From: Pseudomonas poae | GTDB taxonomy: Bacteria; Pseudomonadota; Gammaproteobacteria; Pseudomonadales; Pseudomonadaceae | Assembly: GCA_004000515.1 (NCBI GenBank) | Contig: CP034537.1 | Span: forward strand, 62,001-126,000 | Length of the DNA stretch: 64,000 nt | Direction of reading: 5' to 3' | In this document: positions 47,299 through 58,682 of the stretch, one piece after another | How the letters are laid out: every line of letters starts with the position of its first letter | Position numbering within the stretch: the first letter of the stretch is position 1 | Made by a program: the position numbers and the translations under genes | Notes under the pieces: generated by a model | Seen by the model: only the letters and a program-made list of their open reading frames with translations | Database searches by the model: none | Told to the model about the DNA's origin: nothing

Positions 47299-47456
47299 AT
47301 GCCCGAAATTCAATTAGTTAGCGTCAAGACGCGGAACACAAACATTCTTATTCCGATTAATTTTCATTTATTATTCAATAACTTAGGTTTGACACTAGGG
47401 TTTTCGCCGCTCAAACTCCGCCTTATACACAGCTATTACAGGGCAGGACCCCAGTC

Positions 47457-47927
47457 ATGAAAGGCGACATCTCAGTCATCCAGCAACTCAACAAAATCCT
47501 TGCCAATGAACTGGTCGCGATCAATCAGTACTTTCTGCATGCGCGCATGTACGATGATTGGGGCCTGGAAAAGCTGGGCAAACGTGAATACAAAGAATCC
47601 ATCAAGGCCATGAAGGACGCCGACGCGCTGATCAAGCGCATCCTGTTCCTGGAAGGCCTGCCGAACGTACAGGACCTGGGCAAGCTGAACATCGGCGAAC
47701 ACACCCAGGAAATGATCAGCAGCGACCTGAAGTTCGAGCAGAAAAGCCATAGCGACCTCAAGGCCGCCATTGCTCACGCCGAGACCAAGGGTGACTTCGG
47801 CAGCCGTGAACTGCTGGAAGACATTCTGGAAGACCAGGAAGAACACATCGACTGGTTGGAAACCCAATTGGGCCTGATCGACAAAGTCAGCCTGGAAAAC
47901 TACCTGCAATCGCAGATGGGCGAATAA
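47457..47927 (+). CDS. bfr: Bacterioferritin lacking ferroxidase ligands (alpha-type subunit)
   Basis: A 156-residue bacterioferritin of normal length. The haem-ligand Met52 is present ([14 protein letters not shown]) and the fold markers [14 protein letters not shown] and [10 protein letters not shown] are normal. Of the six ferroxidase ligands, Glu18, Glu94 and His130 remain, but Glu51 is Ala, His54 is Asp and Glu127 is Gln ([10 protein letters not shown]). The subunit therefore should bind haem but not oxidise iron by itself. This matches the alpha-type subunits of heteropolymeric Pseudomonas bacterioferritins, which co-assemble with a ferroxidase-competent beta subunit encoded elsewhere. 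Position after bfd is the usual one for the main bacterioferritin. Confidence 0.93.
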   Translation: MKGDISVIQQLNKILANELVAINQYFLHARMYDDWGLEKLGKREYKESIKAMKDADALIKRILFLEGLPNVQDLGKLNIGEHTQEMISSDLKFEQKSHSDLKAAIAHAETKGDFGSRELLEDILEDQEEHIDWLETQLGLIDKVSLENYLQSQMGE

Positions 47928-47945
47928 CGCTCGCGCACGCAGCAT

Positions 47946-47982
47946 AAAAAGCCCCGCTCTCTTTCGAGAAGCGGGGCTTTTT
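47946..47982. terminator. Bidirectional terminator between bfr and grxD
   Basis: AAAAAGCCCCGCT and AGCGGGGCTTTTT form a 13-bp stem serving convergent genes. Confidence 0.92.
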
Positions 47983-47994
47983 ATTACAGACGGA

Positions 47995-48333
47995 TCAAGC
48001 GTCAGTCTTGGCTGCCGCGTTTGCCGCTGCTTCTTTGATCAGCGTTTGCAGGGAGCCATCGGCCGCCATCTCAACGATGATGTCGCTACCGCCGACCAGT
48101 TCACCGGCCACCCACAGTTGTGGGAAGGTTGGCCAGTTGGCGTACTTCGGCAGGTTGGCGCGGATTTCAGGGTTTTGCAGGATATCCACGTAAGCGAATT
48201 TCTCGCCGCACGCCATGATGGCCTGGGAAGCTTTCGCGGAGAAACCGCACTGAGGAGCGTTAGGTGCGCCCTTCATGTAAAGCAGAATGGTGTTGTTGGC
48301 AATCTGCTCTTTGATCGTTTCGATGATATCCAT
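47995..48333 (-). CDS. grxD: GrxD, monothiol glutaredoxin
   Basis: A 112-residue CGFS-type glutaredoxin; the active site is NAPQCGFSAKA with Cys29. Such proteins bind and deliver [2Fe-2S] clusters rather than act as reductants. The conserved WPTFPQLWVAGELVGGSDI, which binds glutathione, is present. It is close to the bfd-bfr iron genes. Confidence 0.95.
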   Translation of the reverse strand: MDIIETIKEQIANNTILLYMKGAPNAPQCGFSAKASQAIMACGEKFAYVDILQNPEIRANLPKYANWPTFPQLWVAGELVGGSDIIVEMAADGSLQTLIKEAAANAAAKTDA

Positions 48334-48410
48334 GGAACACCTCGGCTGGAACTTTGCGACTCACAGGTCGGCACGGTGGCGCATTGTAACGCAAAATTCC
48401 AGCGTGGTGC

Positions 48411-50519
48411 TCAGGCCGCTGCTACCTGAACGGGAACACCATTCAGCGCAGCGTTGCCCGATAACTCGTCCAACTGCCGTTCGTCGGTCAAGTCATTGGC
48501 ACTCGCCCCGGGCTGCCCGCTGGCAATAGTCATCTGCACACCTGGACGCCCATGCCCCCAACCATGGGGCAGGCTGACCACACCGGGCATCATGTCCAGG
48601 CTGGCCACCACTTCCACCTCGATCATGCCGATGCGCGAACTCACCCGCACACGCTGGCCGTCACTCAACTGCCGGCTCGCCAGGTCATCGGGATGCATCA
48701 GCAATTGATGCCGTGGCTTGCCCTTCACCAGCCGATGATAGTTATGCATCCAGGAATTATTGCTGCGCACATGCCGACGGCCTATCAGCAGTAGCTCGTC
48801 AGCCACAGGCACCGGTTGTGCGCCAAACCGCGCAAGGTCGGCGAGGATTACCGCAGGCGCAGCCTGCACCTTGCCATCAGCGGTTTTCAGGCGCGCGGCA
48901 AGGTTGGCCTTGAGCGGCCCCAAGTCCACGCCATGGGGATGATCCGCCAACATCGCCACCGACAGCTTATGCTCGGACGCGTCGCCGTAAAGCCCGGCGC
49001 GCAACCCAAAGTCGATCATCTGCGCAGGTGCCATGGTCGGTTTGAGCACCGCGCCTGTCTGCGCAGCAAATGCCTGGGCCAGGCCGACGAATATCTCCCA
49101 GTCATGCAGCGCGCCTTCCGGCTTGGGCAGGATCGCGCGATTGAAGCGCGTGACATTACGCACCGCGAACATATTGAAAGTGGTGTCGTAGTGATCGTTC
49201 TCCAATGCAGACGTGGACGGCAGGATCAGGTCGGCATAACGCGTGGTCTCGTTGATATACAGGTCGACGCTGACCATGAACTCCAAGCCATCCAGCGCCT
49301 GCTCCAACTGCCGACCGTTCGGCGTCGATAACACCGGATTGCCCGCCACCGTCACCAACGCGCGGATTTGTCCTTCGCCCTCAGTCAGCATTTCCTCCGC
49401 CAACGCCGACACAGGCAACTCGCCACCGTATTCCGGACGCCCGGAAACCCGACTCTGCCAGCGATTGAAATGCCCGCCGCCAGTGGACGCAACCAGGTCG
49501 ACTGCCGGCGTAGTGCACAGCGCCCCGCCAACACGGTCCAAATTACCGGTAACCAGATTGATCAGTTGCACAAGCCAATGGCACAACGTGCCAAACGCCT
49601 GGGTCGACACACCCATGCGCCCGTAACACACGGCCTTGTCGGCTGCCGCAAAGTCCCGCGCCAACTGGCGGATCTGCTTGGCGGGCACAGCACACTGCGC
49701 GCTCATCGCGTCGGCGGTAAACCCGGCAATGGCTCGCCGAACGTCCTCCAGGCCTTCAACCGGCAGGTGACTGTCGCGAGTCAGCTGCTCGGTAAACAAC
49801 GTATTGAGCACCCCGAACAGCAGCGCCGCATCACCACCGGGACGCACGAACAGGTGCTGGTCAGCCATCGCCGCGGTCTCGCTGCGCCGAGGGTCGACCA
49901 CCACTACTTTTCCGCCCCGCGCCTGGATGGCTTTTAGGCGCTTCTCCACATCGGGCACGGTCATGATGCTGCCGTTGGACGCCAGTGGATTGCCACCCAG
50001 GATCAGCATGAAGTCGGTGTGGTCGATGTCCGGAATTGGCAGCAGCAAGCCATGGCCGTACATCAAGTGGCTGGTGAGGTGATGGGGCAACTGGTCCACC
50101 GAGGTAGCAGAGAAGCGATTGCGCGTCTTGAGTTGGCCCAGGAAGTAGTTGCTGTGGGTCATCAGCCCATAATTGTGCACGCTGGGGTTGCCCTGATACA
50201 CCGCCACCGCGTTCTGCCCATGACGGGTCTGAATGCCCGCCAGCCGTTCGGCTACTAATGCGAAGGCGTCTTCCCACGGGATCGGCTGCCATTCGCTGCC
50301 CACCCGCAACATGGGTTGGTGCAGGCGGTCCGGGTCGTTCTGGATATCCTGCAGCGCCACAGCCTTGGGGCAGATATGCCCACGGCTGAAAGTATCCAGC
50401 GCATCACCCTTGATCGACGTAATCGCCAGGCTGCCGTCGTCGGCTTGTGTGGTTTCCAGGGTCAGGCCGCAGATGGCTTCACACAGATGGCAGGCACGGT
50501 GGTGGAGAGTCTTGGTCAT
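48411..50519 (-). CDS. Molybdopterin-dependent oxidoreductase
   Basis: An intact 702-residue enzyme of the DMSO-reductase/formate-dehydrogenase superfamily binding Mo-bis-MGD and one [4Fe-4S]. The cluster motif is RACHLCEAICGLT with the fourth Cys in GHICPKA; MGD-contact segments include GNPLASNGS, VVDPRRSETA and GRRHVRSNNSWMHN. There is no Tat signal, so it should be cytosolic. Substrate cannot be told; no partner subunit is adjacent. I used the ATG at 50519 (MTKTLHHRACHLCEA) because the extra N-terminal stretch is unlike the family. Its neighbours differ in function and the gap upstream holds no operon partner. Confidence 0.9.
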   Translation of the reverse strand: MTKTLHHRACHLCEAICGLTLETTQADDGSLAITSIKGDALDTFSRGHICPKAVALQDIQNDPDRLHQPMLRVGSEWQPIPWEDAFALVAERLAGIQTRHGQNAVAVYQGNPSVHNYGLMTHSNYFLGQLKTRNRFSATSVDQLPHHLTSHLMYGHGLLLPIPDIDHTDFMLILGGNPLASNGSIMTVPDVEKRLKAIQARGGKVVVVDPRRSETAAMADQHLFVRPGGDAALLFGVLNTLFTEQLTRDSHLPVEGLEDVRRAIAGFTADAMSAQCAVPAKQIRQLARDFAAADKAVCYGRMGVSTQAFGTLCHWLVQLINLVTGNLDRVGGALCTTPAVDLVASTGGGHFNRWQSRVSGRPEYGGELPVSALAEEMLTEGEGQIRALVTVAGNPVLSTPNGRQLEQALDGLEFMVSVDLYINETTRYADLILPSTSALENDHYDTTFNMFAVRNVTRFNRAILPKPEGALHDWEIFVGLAQAFAAQTGAVLKPTMAPAQMIDFGLRAGLYGDASEHKLSVAMLADHPHGVDLGPLKANLAARLKTADGKVQAAPAVILADLARFGAQPVPVADELLLIGRRHVRSNNSWMHNYHRLVKGKPRHQLLMHPDDLASRQLSDGQRVRVSSRIGMIEVEVVASLDMMPGVVSLPHGWGHGRPGVQMTIASGQPGASANDLTDERQLDELSGNAALNGVPVQVAAA

Positions 50520-50952
50520 GGCCAGTCTCTTGATCAGGGCTTTGAGCTCACTATGGGCCTCGACCTGGGCAGGCACCACTAACGTTCGCCCCGTGAATCG
50601 CGGGGCATCAGCCCGGACCATGGCTAAGCATGAGCAAATGTTTCAGAAACCTCCCACACTGTCGTTGAAACCGACACAACCTGGCTCAGGCCCGCCTCAG
50701 CAGATTGCAAAAGGTCGTGACGCCAGTGTACAAATGGCCCGCTGCTGTCTGGAAATCGTCTTCAAAAGCGCTCTCGCGCCCTTCTTGAACACCCTTAAAA
50801 ACCGTAGCCCTATTGGTAAGACGCGACATTTAATTATAAGATCGCGCCTTCCCTATTTCGTCGCCCCGTGCGGCTTTCGCCGCAGGTCTCGCCCGTTGTC
50901 ACAATAAACAAGGCTTTGAGTATCTGCGGTCTGTTGCAAAAGGTAGTTAATG
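50520..50952. other. Intergenic region before argF
   Basis: Carries the promoters of the divergent oxidoreductase and argF genes. It holds a 6-bp hairpin TGCGGC-TTTC-GCCGCA (50869-50884) and TGTCACAATAAACAA near 50898, weakly like an ArgR half-site. No gene is seen. Confidence 0.5.
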
Positions 50953-51872
50953 ATGAGCGCAAGGCACTTTCTCTCCCTGATGGATTGCACGCCCGAAGAG
51001 CTGGTCAGCGTGATCCGTCGAGGCATTGAGCTTAAAGACCTGCGTAACCGCGGCGTACTGTTCGAGCCTTTGAAAAACCGTGTACTCGGGATGATTTTCG
51101 AGAAGTCGTCGACCCGTACCCGTGTGTCGTTCGAAGCCGGCATGATCCAACTGGGTGGCCAAGCCATCTTCCTGTCGTCGCGCGACACCCAACTGGGCCG
51201 TGGCGAGACGATTGCCGACAGCGCCATCGTCATGTCGAGCATGCTCGATGCGGTGATGATCCGCACGTTTGCCCACAGCACCGTGACCGAATTTTCCGCC
51301 AACTCTCGCGTGCCAGTGATTAACGGCCTGTCCGATGACCTGCACCCGTGCCAGTTGCTGGCCGACATGCAAACCTTCCTTGAGCACCGTGGATCGATCC
51401 AGGGCAAGACTGTGGCCTGGATCGGCGATGGCAACAACATGTGCAACAGCTATATAGAAGCGGCGATCCAGTTTGACTTCAAATTGCGCGTTGCCTGCCC
51501 GGAAGGCTACGAGCCGGATGCGCGTTTCCTCGAGCAAGCCGGTGACCGCGTGACCCTGGTGCGTGACCCGCGTGATGCGGTGACGGGTGCACACCTGGTG
51601 AGCACCGACGTCTGGACCTCCATGGGCCAGGAAGACGAAACCGCCAAGCGCCTTGCCCTGTTCGCCCCGTATCAGGTGACCCGCGCCCTGCTCGATCTGG
51701 CAGCACCGGACGTGCTGTTCATGCACTGCCTGCCGGCGCACCGTGGCGAAGAAATCAGCCTCGACTTGCTGGACGACCCGCGTTCGGTCGCCTGGGACCA
51801 GGCCGAGAACCGCCTGCACGCGCAAAAGCGCTGCTCGAATTCCTCGTTGCACCGTCGTATCACCACGCATGA
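50953..51872 (+). CDS. argF: ArgF, ornithine carbamoyltransferase (one frame break)
   Basis: A 306-residue anabolic ornithine carbamoyltransferase making citrulline. Carbamoyl phosphate binds [10 protein letters not shown] and [10 protein letters not shown]; ornithine binds around MHCLPAHRG. The frame breaks near 51829, where CAAAAGCG should have five A to read [18 protein letters not shown] and stop at 51872. The ABC gene begins at 51869 inside this stop (ATGA), the expected coupling, which supports the corrected frame. Start may be 50950 or 50953. Confidence 0.95.
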
Positions 51873-52978
51873 GCCAGCCATTACTGCTGAACCTGCGCAA
51901 TCTGGCATGCGGCTATCAAGATCAACGGGTGGTGCAGAACCTCAATCTGCACCTCAACGCTGGCGACATCGGCTGCCTGTTGGGCTCCTCTGGGTGCGGC
52001 AAGACCACCACCCTGCGCGCGATTGCCGGTTTTGAGCCGGTACACGAAGGCGAAATCAGCCTGGCAGGCGAAGTGATCTCCAGTGCCGGTTTCACCCTCG
52101 CGCCGGAGAAACGTCGTATCGGCATGGTGTTCCAGGACTACGCGCTGTTTCCCCACCTGAGCGTGGCCGACAACATCGCCTTCGGCATTCGCAAGCACCC
52201 GCAAAAAGACCGCGTGGTGGCCGAGTTGCTGGAACTGGTCAACCTGAAGAACCTGGGCAAACGCTTCCCGCACGAGCTTTCCGGCGGCCAGCAACAACGC
52301 GTCGCCCTCGCCCGTGCCCTGGCGCCTGAGCCACAACTGCTGTTGCTGGACGAACCCTTCTCCAACCTTGATGGCGAACTGCGGCGCAAGCTCAGCCACG
52401 AGGTACGCGACATTCTCAAGGCGCGCGGTACCAGTGCAATCCTGGTCACCCACGACCAAGAAGAAGCGTTCGCGGTGAGTGATCAGGTCGGCGTGTTCAA
52501 GGAAGGCCGCCTGGAGCAGTGGGACACGCCCTACAACCTGTACCACGAACCGCAAACGCCTTACGTCGCAAGCTTTATCGGCCAGGGTTATTTCATCCGA
52601 GGTCAGTTGAGTTCGCCTGAGTCCGTGAGCACCGAGCTGGGCGACCTGCGTGGCAATCGCGCTTACACCTGGCCGACCGGTGGAGCCGTAGATGTTCTTC
52701 TGCGTCCGGACGACATCGTCTATGCGCCGGACAGCGCGTTGAAAGCACGGATCGTCGGCAAGACGTTCCTGGGTGCGTCGACGTTATACCGCCTGCAATT
52801 GCCGACTGGCGCGCAGCTGGAATCGATTTTCCCAAGCCATGCAGACCATCAAGTCGGGGCAGACGTGGGGATTCGGGTGGCAGCAGAGCATCTGGTATTG
52901 TTCCAGGCCTCGGGCAGTGTGGCAGCGCAGATTCCGCAGTCCGATTCGGGCGTGCGGCGCTACAGCCCAGCCCACTGA
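51869..52978 (+). CDS. ABC transporter ATP-binding protein (FbpC/PotA-like)
   Basis: A 369-residue ATPase subunit for an ABC importer. Walker A is [15 protein letters not shown], the signature [15 protein letters not shown], Walker [13 protein letters not shown], and the switch His in [13 protein letters not shown]-terminal regulatory TOBE domain follows ([19 protein letters not shown]), typical of iron and polyamine/sugar importers. No permease or binding-protein gene adjoins it. It is coupled to argF by a four-base overlap. Confidence 0.92.
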   Translation: MSQPLLLNLRNLACGYQDQRVVQNLNLHLNAGDIGCLLGSSGCGKTTTLRAIAGFEPVHEGEISLAGEVISSAGFTLAPEKRRIGMVFQDYALFPHLSVADNIAFGIRKHPQKDRVVAELLELVNLKNLGKRFPHELSGGQQQRVALARALAPEPQLLLLDEPFSNLDGELRRKLSHEVRDILKARGTSAILVTHDQEEAFAVSDQVGVFKEGRLEQWDTPYNLYHEPQTPYVASFIGQGYFIRGQLSSPESVSTELGDLRGNRAYTWPTGGAVDVLLRPDDIVYAPDSALKARIVGKTFLGASTLYRLQLPTGAQLESIFPSHADHQVGADVGIRVAAEHLVLFQASGSVAAQIPQSDSGVRRYSPAH

Positions 52979-52992
52979 CGAAAGCGCATCAA

Positions 52993-53082
52993 AAATGTGT
53001 GGGCTTGCTCGCGATTGCGGTAGATCAGTCAAAAACATATCGACTGGCACACCGCTATCGCAGGCAAGCCAGCTCCCACATT
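52993..53082. repeat. REP pair (REPIN) between the ABC ATPase and ybaK
   Basis: Two inverted Pseudomonas REP units: AATGTGTGGGCTTGCTCGCG (52993 onward) and its partner ending GCAAGCCAGCTCCCACATT at 53082. Such pairs are dispersed intergenic palindromes mobilised by REP-associated transposases. Confidence 0.88.
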
Positions 53083-53110
53083 GGTTTCGCATAGATTCCA
53101 AAAAAGCTAA

Positions 53111-53579
53111 TCAGGCCCGGCCAATCGGGGCGAATTTGGCCTGGGTATGTTCCGCCAGCACCGCCGCTGGCAGCTCCACTTCCAATCCCCTTCTCCCCGC
53201 GCTCACAAAAATCGTCGCAAAGGCTGCGCCGTCTCATCGATAAACGTGCGCAAACGCTTTTTCTGCCCCAACGGGCTGATGCCGCCGAGCAAATAGCCAG
53301 TGGAGCGTTGCGCCGCCGCCGGGTCAGCCATCTCTACTTTTTTCACTCCTGCGGCGTGCGCCAGGGCCTTCAGGTCCAGACTTCCGACGACTGGCACCAC
53401 CGCCACCAGCAACTCACCTTTCTCACTGCTTGCCAGCAAGGTCTTGAACACCTGCGCCGGGTCGAGCCCCAACTTTTCCGCGGCCTCCAGGCCATACGAC
53501 GCCGCCTTGGGGTCATGTTCGTAACTGTGGATACGATGTTCGGCGCGAACTTTTTCAACAGGTCCAATGCAGGGGTCAT
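53111..53579 (-). CDS. ybaK: YbaK/EbsC-type aminoacyl-tRNA deacylase (two frame breaks)
   Basis: A 156-residue Cys-tRNA(Pro)/Cys-tRNA(Cys) deacylase that clears mischarged tRNA. The conserved core is HDPKAASYGLEAAEKLGLD, QVFKTLLASSEKG with the essential Lys, GVKKVEMADPAAAQRSTGYL and GGISPLGQKKRL. Two breaks must be joined: near 53553 (a run of five A, six expected, LLKKVRAEHRIHSYEH) and near 53226 (TTT, four expected, AQPFATIFVSAGRRGLEVEL). Start MTPALDLLKK at 53579 is the family start. Confidence 0.9.
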
Positions 53580-53905
53580 GCTGGCTCCAGGCGTGCAAAC
53601 AGATGGCCAATTCTAGGCCAAGCCCGCGCAAAACGCTCTAGTGCGCCCACTCTTAAGGTGCACGCGCAATGTGACAAGCGCGATCATTCATCAGACCAAT
53701 AGTTCGAAAGTGACCAATGGTTCACTTTCGACCTTTGACAGCCGTGATTCTTGTCTATATTTTTTCGTTTCCGAATACTGTAGGAATGCACCTACAGCAA
53801 TCGAGCAGGAAGCCGCGGCCGGGATGGGGATCCTTGCCACGGTGAAAATCGCGCAACGCTCCGTTGAGGGCGTGCGCCAGACAAGAACAACAACTGAGGT
53901 TTTCC
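53580..53905. other. ybaK-glpF intergenic region
   Basis: Contains the GlpR operator candidate at 53704 and the glpF promoter; the 5' half of a long plus-strand frame here (53641-53905) is not protein-like. Confidence 0.55.
53704..53731. promoter_or_regulatory. Putative GlpR operator before glpF
   Basis: TCGAAAGTGA and TCACTTTCGA form a perfect 10-bp inverted repeat with an 8-base spacer, 175 bases before glpF. It is a good candidate for the repressor encoded by glpR. Confidence 0.6.
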
Positions 53906-54759
53906 ATGACTACTGCTCTTCAACAGCCCTCGCTTTCGAGTCAATGCATGGCCGAATTCCTGGGGACTGCGCTTCTGATCTTCTTCGGTACAGGATGTGT
54001 CGCTGCGCTCAAGGTGGCGGGTGCCAGCTTTGGTTTATGGGAAATCAGCATTATCTGGGGGTTGGCGTCAGCATGGCGATCTACCTGAGCGCCGGCATTT
54101 CCGGAGCTCACCTCAACCCAGCGGTAAGTATCGCCCTGTGTATTTTCGCCGACTTCGAAAAACGCAAACTGCCCTTCTATATCCTTGCCCAAGTTGCCGG
54201 TGCCTTCTGCTCGGCAGCGCTGGTGTACACCCTCTACAGCAACCTGTTTTTCGATTACGAACAAACCCACCATATGGTTCGCGGCTCCCAAGCCAGCCTG
54301 GAATTGGCGTCGGTGTTCTCCACTTACCCCCATGCGCTGCTGAGCACCGCCCAGGCGTTCCTGGTAGAAGTGGTCATCACCGCGATCCTGATGGGCGTGA
54401 TCATGGCCCTCACCGATGACAACAACGGCCTGCCACGTGGCCCGCTGGCGCCCCTGTTGATCGGCTTGCTGATCGCAGTAATCGGCAGCGCCATGGGGCC
54501 CTTGACCGGTTTTGCGATGAACCCGGCGCGGGATTTCGGCCCCAAGCTGATGACCTTTTTCGCTGGCTGGGGTGAAATGGCTTTCACTGGTGGCCGCGAT
54601 ATTCCCTACTTCCTTGTACCGATTTTCGCGCCGATTGTTGGTGCATGCCTCGGTGCTGCGGCCTATCGCGGGCTGATCGCCCGTCACTTGCCGAGCGCCG
54701 CACCTGCTATAGCTGAAACAACTGACACGGCTGTCAACGGCAAGACCCGTATTTCCTGA
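53906..54759 (+). CDS. glpF: GlpF, glycerol facilitator (one frame break)
   Basis: A 284-residue aquaglyceroporin in the inner membrane. Both NPA boxes are present: AHLNPAVSIAL and AMNPARDFGP; the GlpF-specific Asp follows the second one. About six helices plus the two half helices. The frame breaks near 54063, where CTGGGGGTTGG should have six G to read IIWGVGVSMAIYLSAG. It opens the glpF-glpK-glpR run; glpK starts 78 bases downstream. Confidence 0.94.
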
Positions 54760-54804
54760 TAGCGCCAGCCTGGACGCACCTGCCCTTTTCGCGGCCCAGG
54801 CTGA

Positions 54805-56341
<1,537 letters not shown>

Positions 56342-56424
56342 GCCAACCTCGGGTTGTAACTGGCAGGGAGCAGGTTCCTGCGTCATCATGGGCCACTTTT
56401 GTACGGCAGCCCAAAGGACGCCTC

Positions 56425-57180
56425 ATGAATCTGCCTCCCCGCCAACAACAAATCCTCGAACTGGTCCGCGAACGCGGCTACGTCAGTATCGAGGAAATGG
56501 CGCAGCTCTTCGTCGTCACCCCGCAAACCATCCGCCGCGATATCAACCAGCTGGCGGACGCCAACCTGCTGCGCCGCTACCACGGCGGCGCGGCCTATGA
56601 CTCCAGTGTCGAAAACACCGCGTACGCCATGCGTGCCGACCAGATGCGTGATGAGAAACAGCGCATCGGCGAAGCCATTGCCGCGCAAATCCCCGACCAT
56701 GCCTCGCTGTTCATCAATATCGGTACCACCACCGAGTCCATCGCCCGTGCGCTGCTCAACCACAGCCACCTGAAAATCATCACCAACAACTTAAACGTCG
56801 CCACCATGCTCAGCGCCAAGGACGACTTCGACGTGTTGCTGACCGGCGGTAACGTACGGCGTGACGGCGGTGTGGTGGGCCAGGCGAGTGTCGACTTCAT
56901 CAACCAGTTCAAAGTGGACTTTGCCTTGGTGGGCATCAGCGGGATTGATGAAGATGGCAGTCTGTTGGACTTTGATTACCAGGAAGTACGCGTCTCCCAG
57001 GCGATCATTGCCAATGCGCGCCAGGTCATCCTGGCGGCGGACTCCAGCAAATTCGGGCGCAACGCCATGATTCGCCTGGGGCCGATCAGCCTGGTGGATT
57101 GCCTGGTGACGGATCAGCAGCCGGTGCCGGCGCTGGTGCAGCTTTTAAATCAGCACAAGGTCCGACTGGAAGTCGTGTAA
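56425..57180 (+). CDS. glpR: GlpR, DeoR-family repressor of glycerol genes
   Basis: A 251-residue DeoR-type repressor that responds to glycerol 3-phosphate. The N-terminal helix-turn-helix is [20 protein letters not shown] with the recognition helix [19 protein letters not shown]; the effector domain has [16 protein letters not shown] and [15 protein letters not shown]. Complete and in frame. Its targets are probably the operators found before glpF (53704) and glpD (58633). The IS element lies just downstream. Confidence 0.95.
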   Translation: MNLPPRQQQILELVRERGYVSIEEMAQLFVVTPQTIRRDINQLADANLLRRYHGGAAYDSSVENTAYAMRADQMRDEKQRIGEAIAAQIPDHASLFINIGTTTESIARALLNHSHLKIITNNLNVATMLSAKDDFDVLLTGGNVRRDGGVVGQASVDFINQFKVDFALVGISGIDEDGSLLDFDYQEVRVSQAIIANARQVILAADSSKFGRNAMIRLGPISLVDCLVTDQQPVPALVQLLNQHKVRLEVV

Positions 57181-57183
57181 ACC

Positions 57184-57205
57184 TGTAGTGAGCGGGCTTG
57201 CCCCG
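57184..57205. repeat. REP half at the left edge of the IS
   Basis: TGTAGTGAGCGGGCTTGCCC plus CG is a Pseudomonas REP unit cut at its outer edge by the insertion; its inverted partner starts at 58491. Confidence 0.75.
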
Positions 57206-58480
57206 GTACAGACCGGGGACATCGTTTACATTTCTAACCGGGGACATGGTTTACAGGTTATTACGCATGATCAGGAGGTAACTGATCATGCCCTGGAACC
57301 AAGAGTCTCCCATGGATCAACGAATCAAACTGGTCATCGACTGGCTTTCTGGTGACTTCACCAAAAGCCAGTTAGCTCGGCGCTTCGGCGTCAGTCGACC
57401 GACTGTAGATAAATGGATCTCCCGTCACGTTGAAGGAGATTTAAAGTCGTTGGCAGAGCTATCTCGACGACCCCATAACAGCCCAAACAAGACTGACGAT
57501 GAGATCTTGGCTCGCATAGTGGCGATGAAAGAAGCCCACTATGAATGGGGGCCGAAGAAGCTTGTCAGGCTATTAGGAATCGATGATTCGTCGGTCGCCT
57601 GGCCATCTCCAAGCACGGCAGGCCAATGGCTTGACCGTCTTGGGCTGGTCAAAAACGACGCTTCAAACGACGGCACAGTACCGGTCACAGGGAAATGCGC
57701 GAAGCCAACGAGCCCAACAATACGTGGTGCGCTGACTACAAAGGGCAGTTCAAGATGCTCAACGCCCATATGTGCTATCCCTTAACCGTTACAGACCATG
57801 CCTCTCGTATGATTTTTGGCGTGCAGAGCTCACTCCAGGATCATGACCAAGCCTGTAAAACAAGCATTTGAGAGGCTTTTCCATGAGTACGGAATGCCTG
57901 AAGTCATTCGGTCTGACAACGGCGTTCCTTTTGCGTCTCCAGGCCTGGCAAGAATGTCCACACTGGCCGTTTGGTGGATCCGTTTGGGTATATATCCGGA
58001 GCGAACCATGCCGGGAAGACCGGACCAAAATGGCCGGCATGAACGGATGCATCGCAGTATGAAGTTAGAGCTACCGATTGGGAAAAACCTGGTTGAGCAG
58101 CAGCTTTTTCTAGAGCACTTTCGACATGAATTCAATTACATACGCCCCCACGAGGCGCTCGGCATGAAGCGCCCAGGAGAGCTGTATGTGCCGTCTAATC
58201 GACCTTATCCAGGATGCTTGCCGGATGTGGAATATGCGGCGGAAATGAAAGTACGAAGCGTAAGGAAAAACGGCTCGATCATGTGGAAAGGAAAGTTGGT
58301 GTTTGTTAGCGAAGCACTATCAGGAGAACGGATTGCGCTCAAGGAAGTTGAAGAAGATGTTTGGGATCTTTACCTGTGTGATTATCCCTGGGGAGGCTTG
58401 GACGAGGAATGAGCCGCGTCCAAGCTTCAAATGTGTAAACGATGTCTCCGGTTTCAGATGTAAAGGATGTCTACGGTTCT
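57206..58480 (+). mobile_element. IS481-type insertion sequence in the glpR-glpD gap
   Basis: An insertion of about 1.27 kb. The left end has two GGGGACAT units (57215 and 57240) followed by CGTTTACA and GGTTTACA; the right end has the inverted forms TGTAAACGATGTCTCCGG (58434) and ATGTAAAGGATGTCTACGG (58458). It contains one transposase. Exact edges are uncertain because no clear target duplication is seen; the flanks are the two REP units. Confidence 0.75.
57288..58412 (+). CDS. IS481-family transposase (two frame breaks)
   Basis: A DDE transposase of about 375 residues. An N-terminal helix-turn-helix (IDWLSGDFTKSQLARRFGVS) precedes the rve catalytic domain with WCADYKGQFKM (Asp), MPEVIRSDNGVPF (Asp) and GRHERMHRSMK (Glu), then a C-terminal tail. 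Breaks near 57655 (GTCAAAAACG, six A expected) and 57812 (ATGATTTTTGG, four T expected) must be joined. GTG or ATG starts at 57288 or 57312 are possible; the ribosome site GGAGGTAACTGATC favours 57288. Confidence 0.8.
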
Positions 58481-58490
58481 ACACCCCCAG

Positions 58491-58514
58491 CGCGGGGCAA
58501 GCCCGCTCACTGCA
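58491..58514. repeat. REP half at the right edge of the IS
   Basis: CGCGGGGCAAGCCCGCTCAC followed by TGCA is the inverted partner of 57184-57205; the two bracket the insertion. Confidence 0.75.
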
Positions 58515-58632
58515 TAACAACTCCACCCGCACAAAATTGTTCACAAATTTTCCTTTCCCCGCCCTTCGATGAGTTTTTTCAATCGAAGTCGGGTGGCTGT
58601 GCCCGCGTTTATCAGCTACCATTTTCGCAAAT

Positions 58633-58646
58633 GAACATTAATGTTC
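58633..58646. promoter_or_regulatory. Putative GlpR operator before glpD
   Basis: GAACATTAATGTTC is a perfect 14-base palindrome of the TGTTCG-containing type bound by GlpR, 37 bases before the glpD start and within its promoter. It survives the IS insertion upstream. Confidence 0.75.
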
Positions 58647-58682
58647 GAATTCCAAGACGAAAAACAGTCGCGAGGCCAGCCG

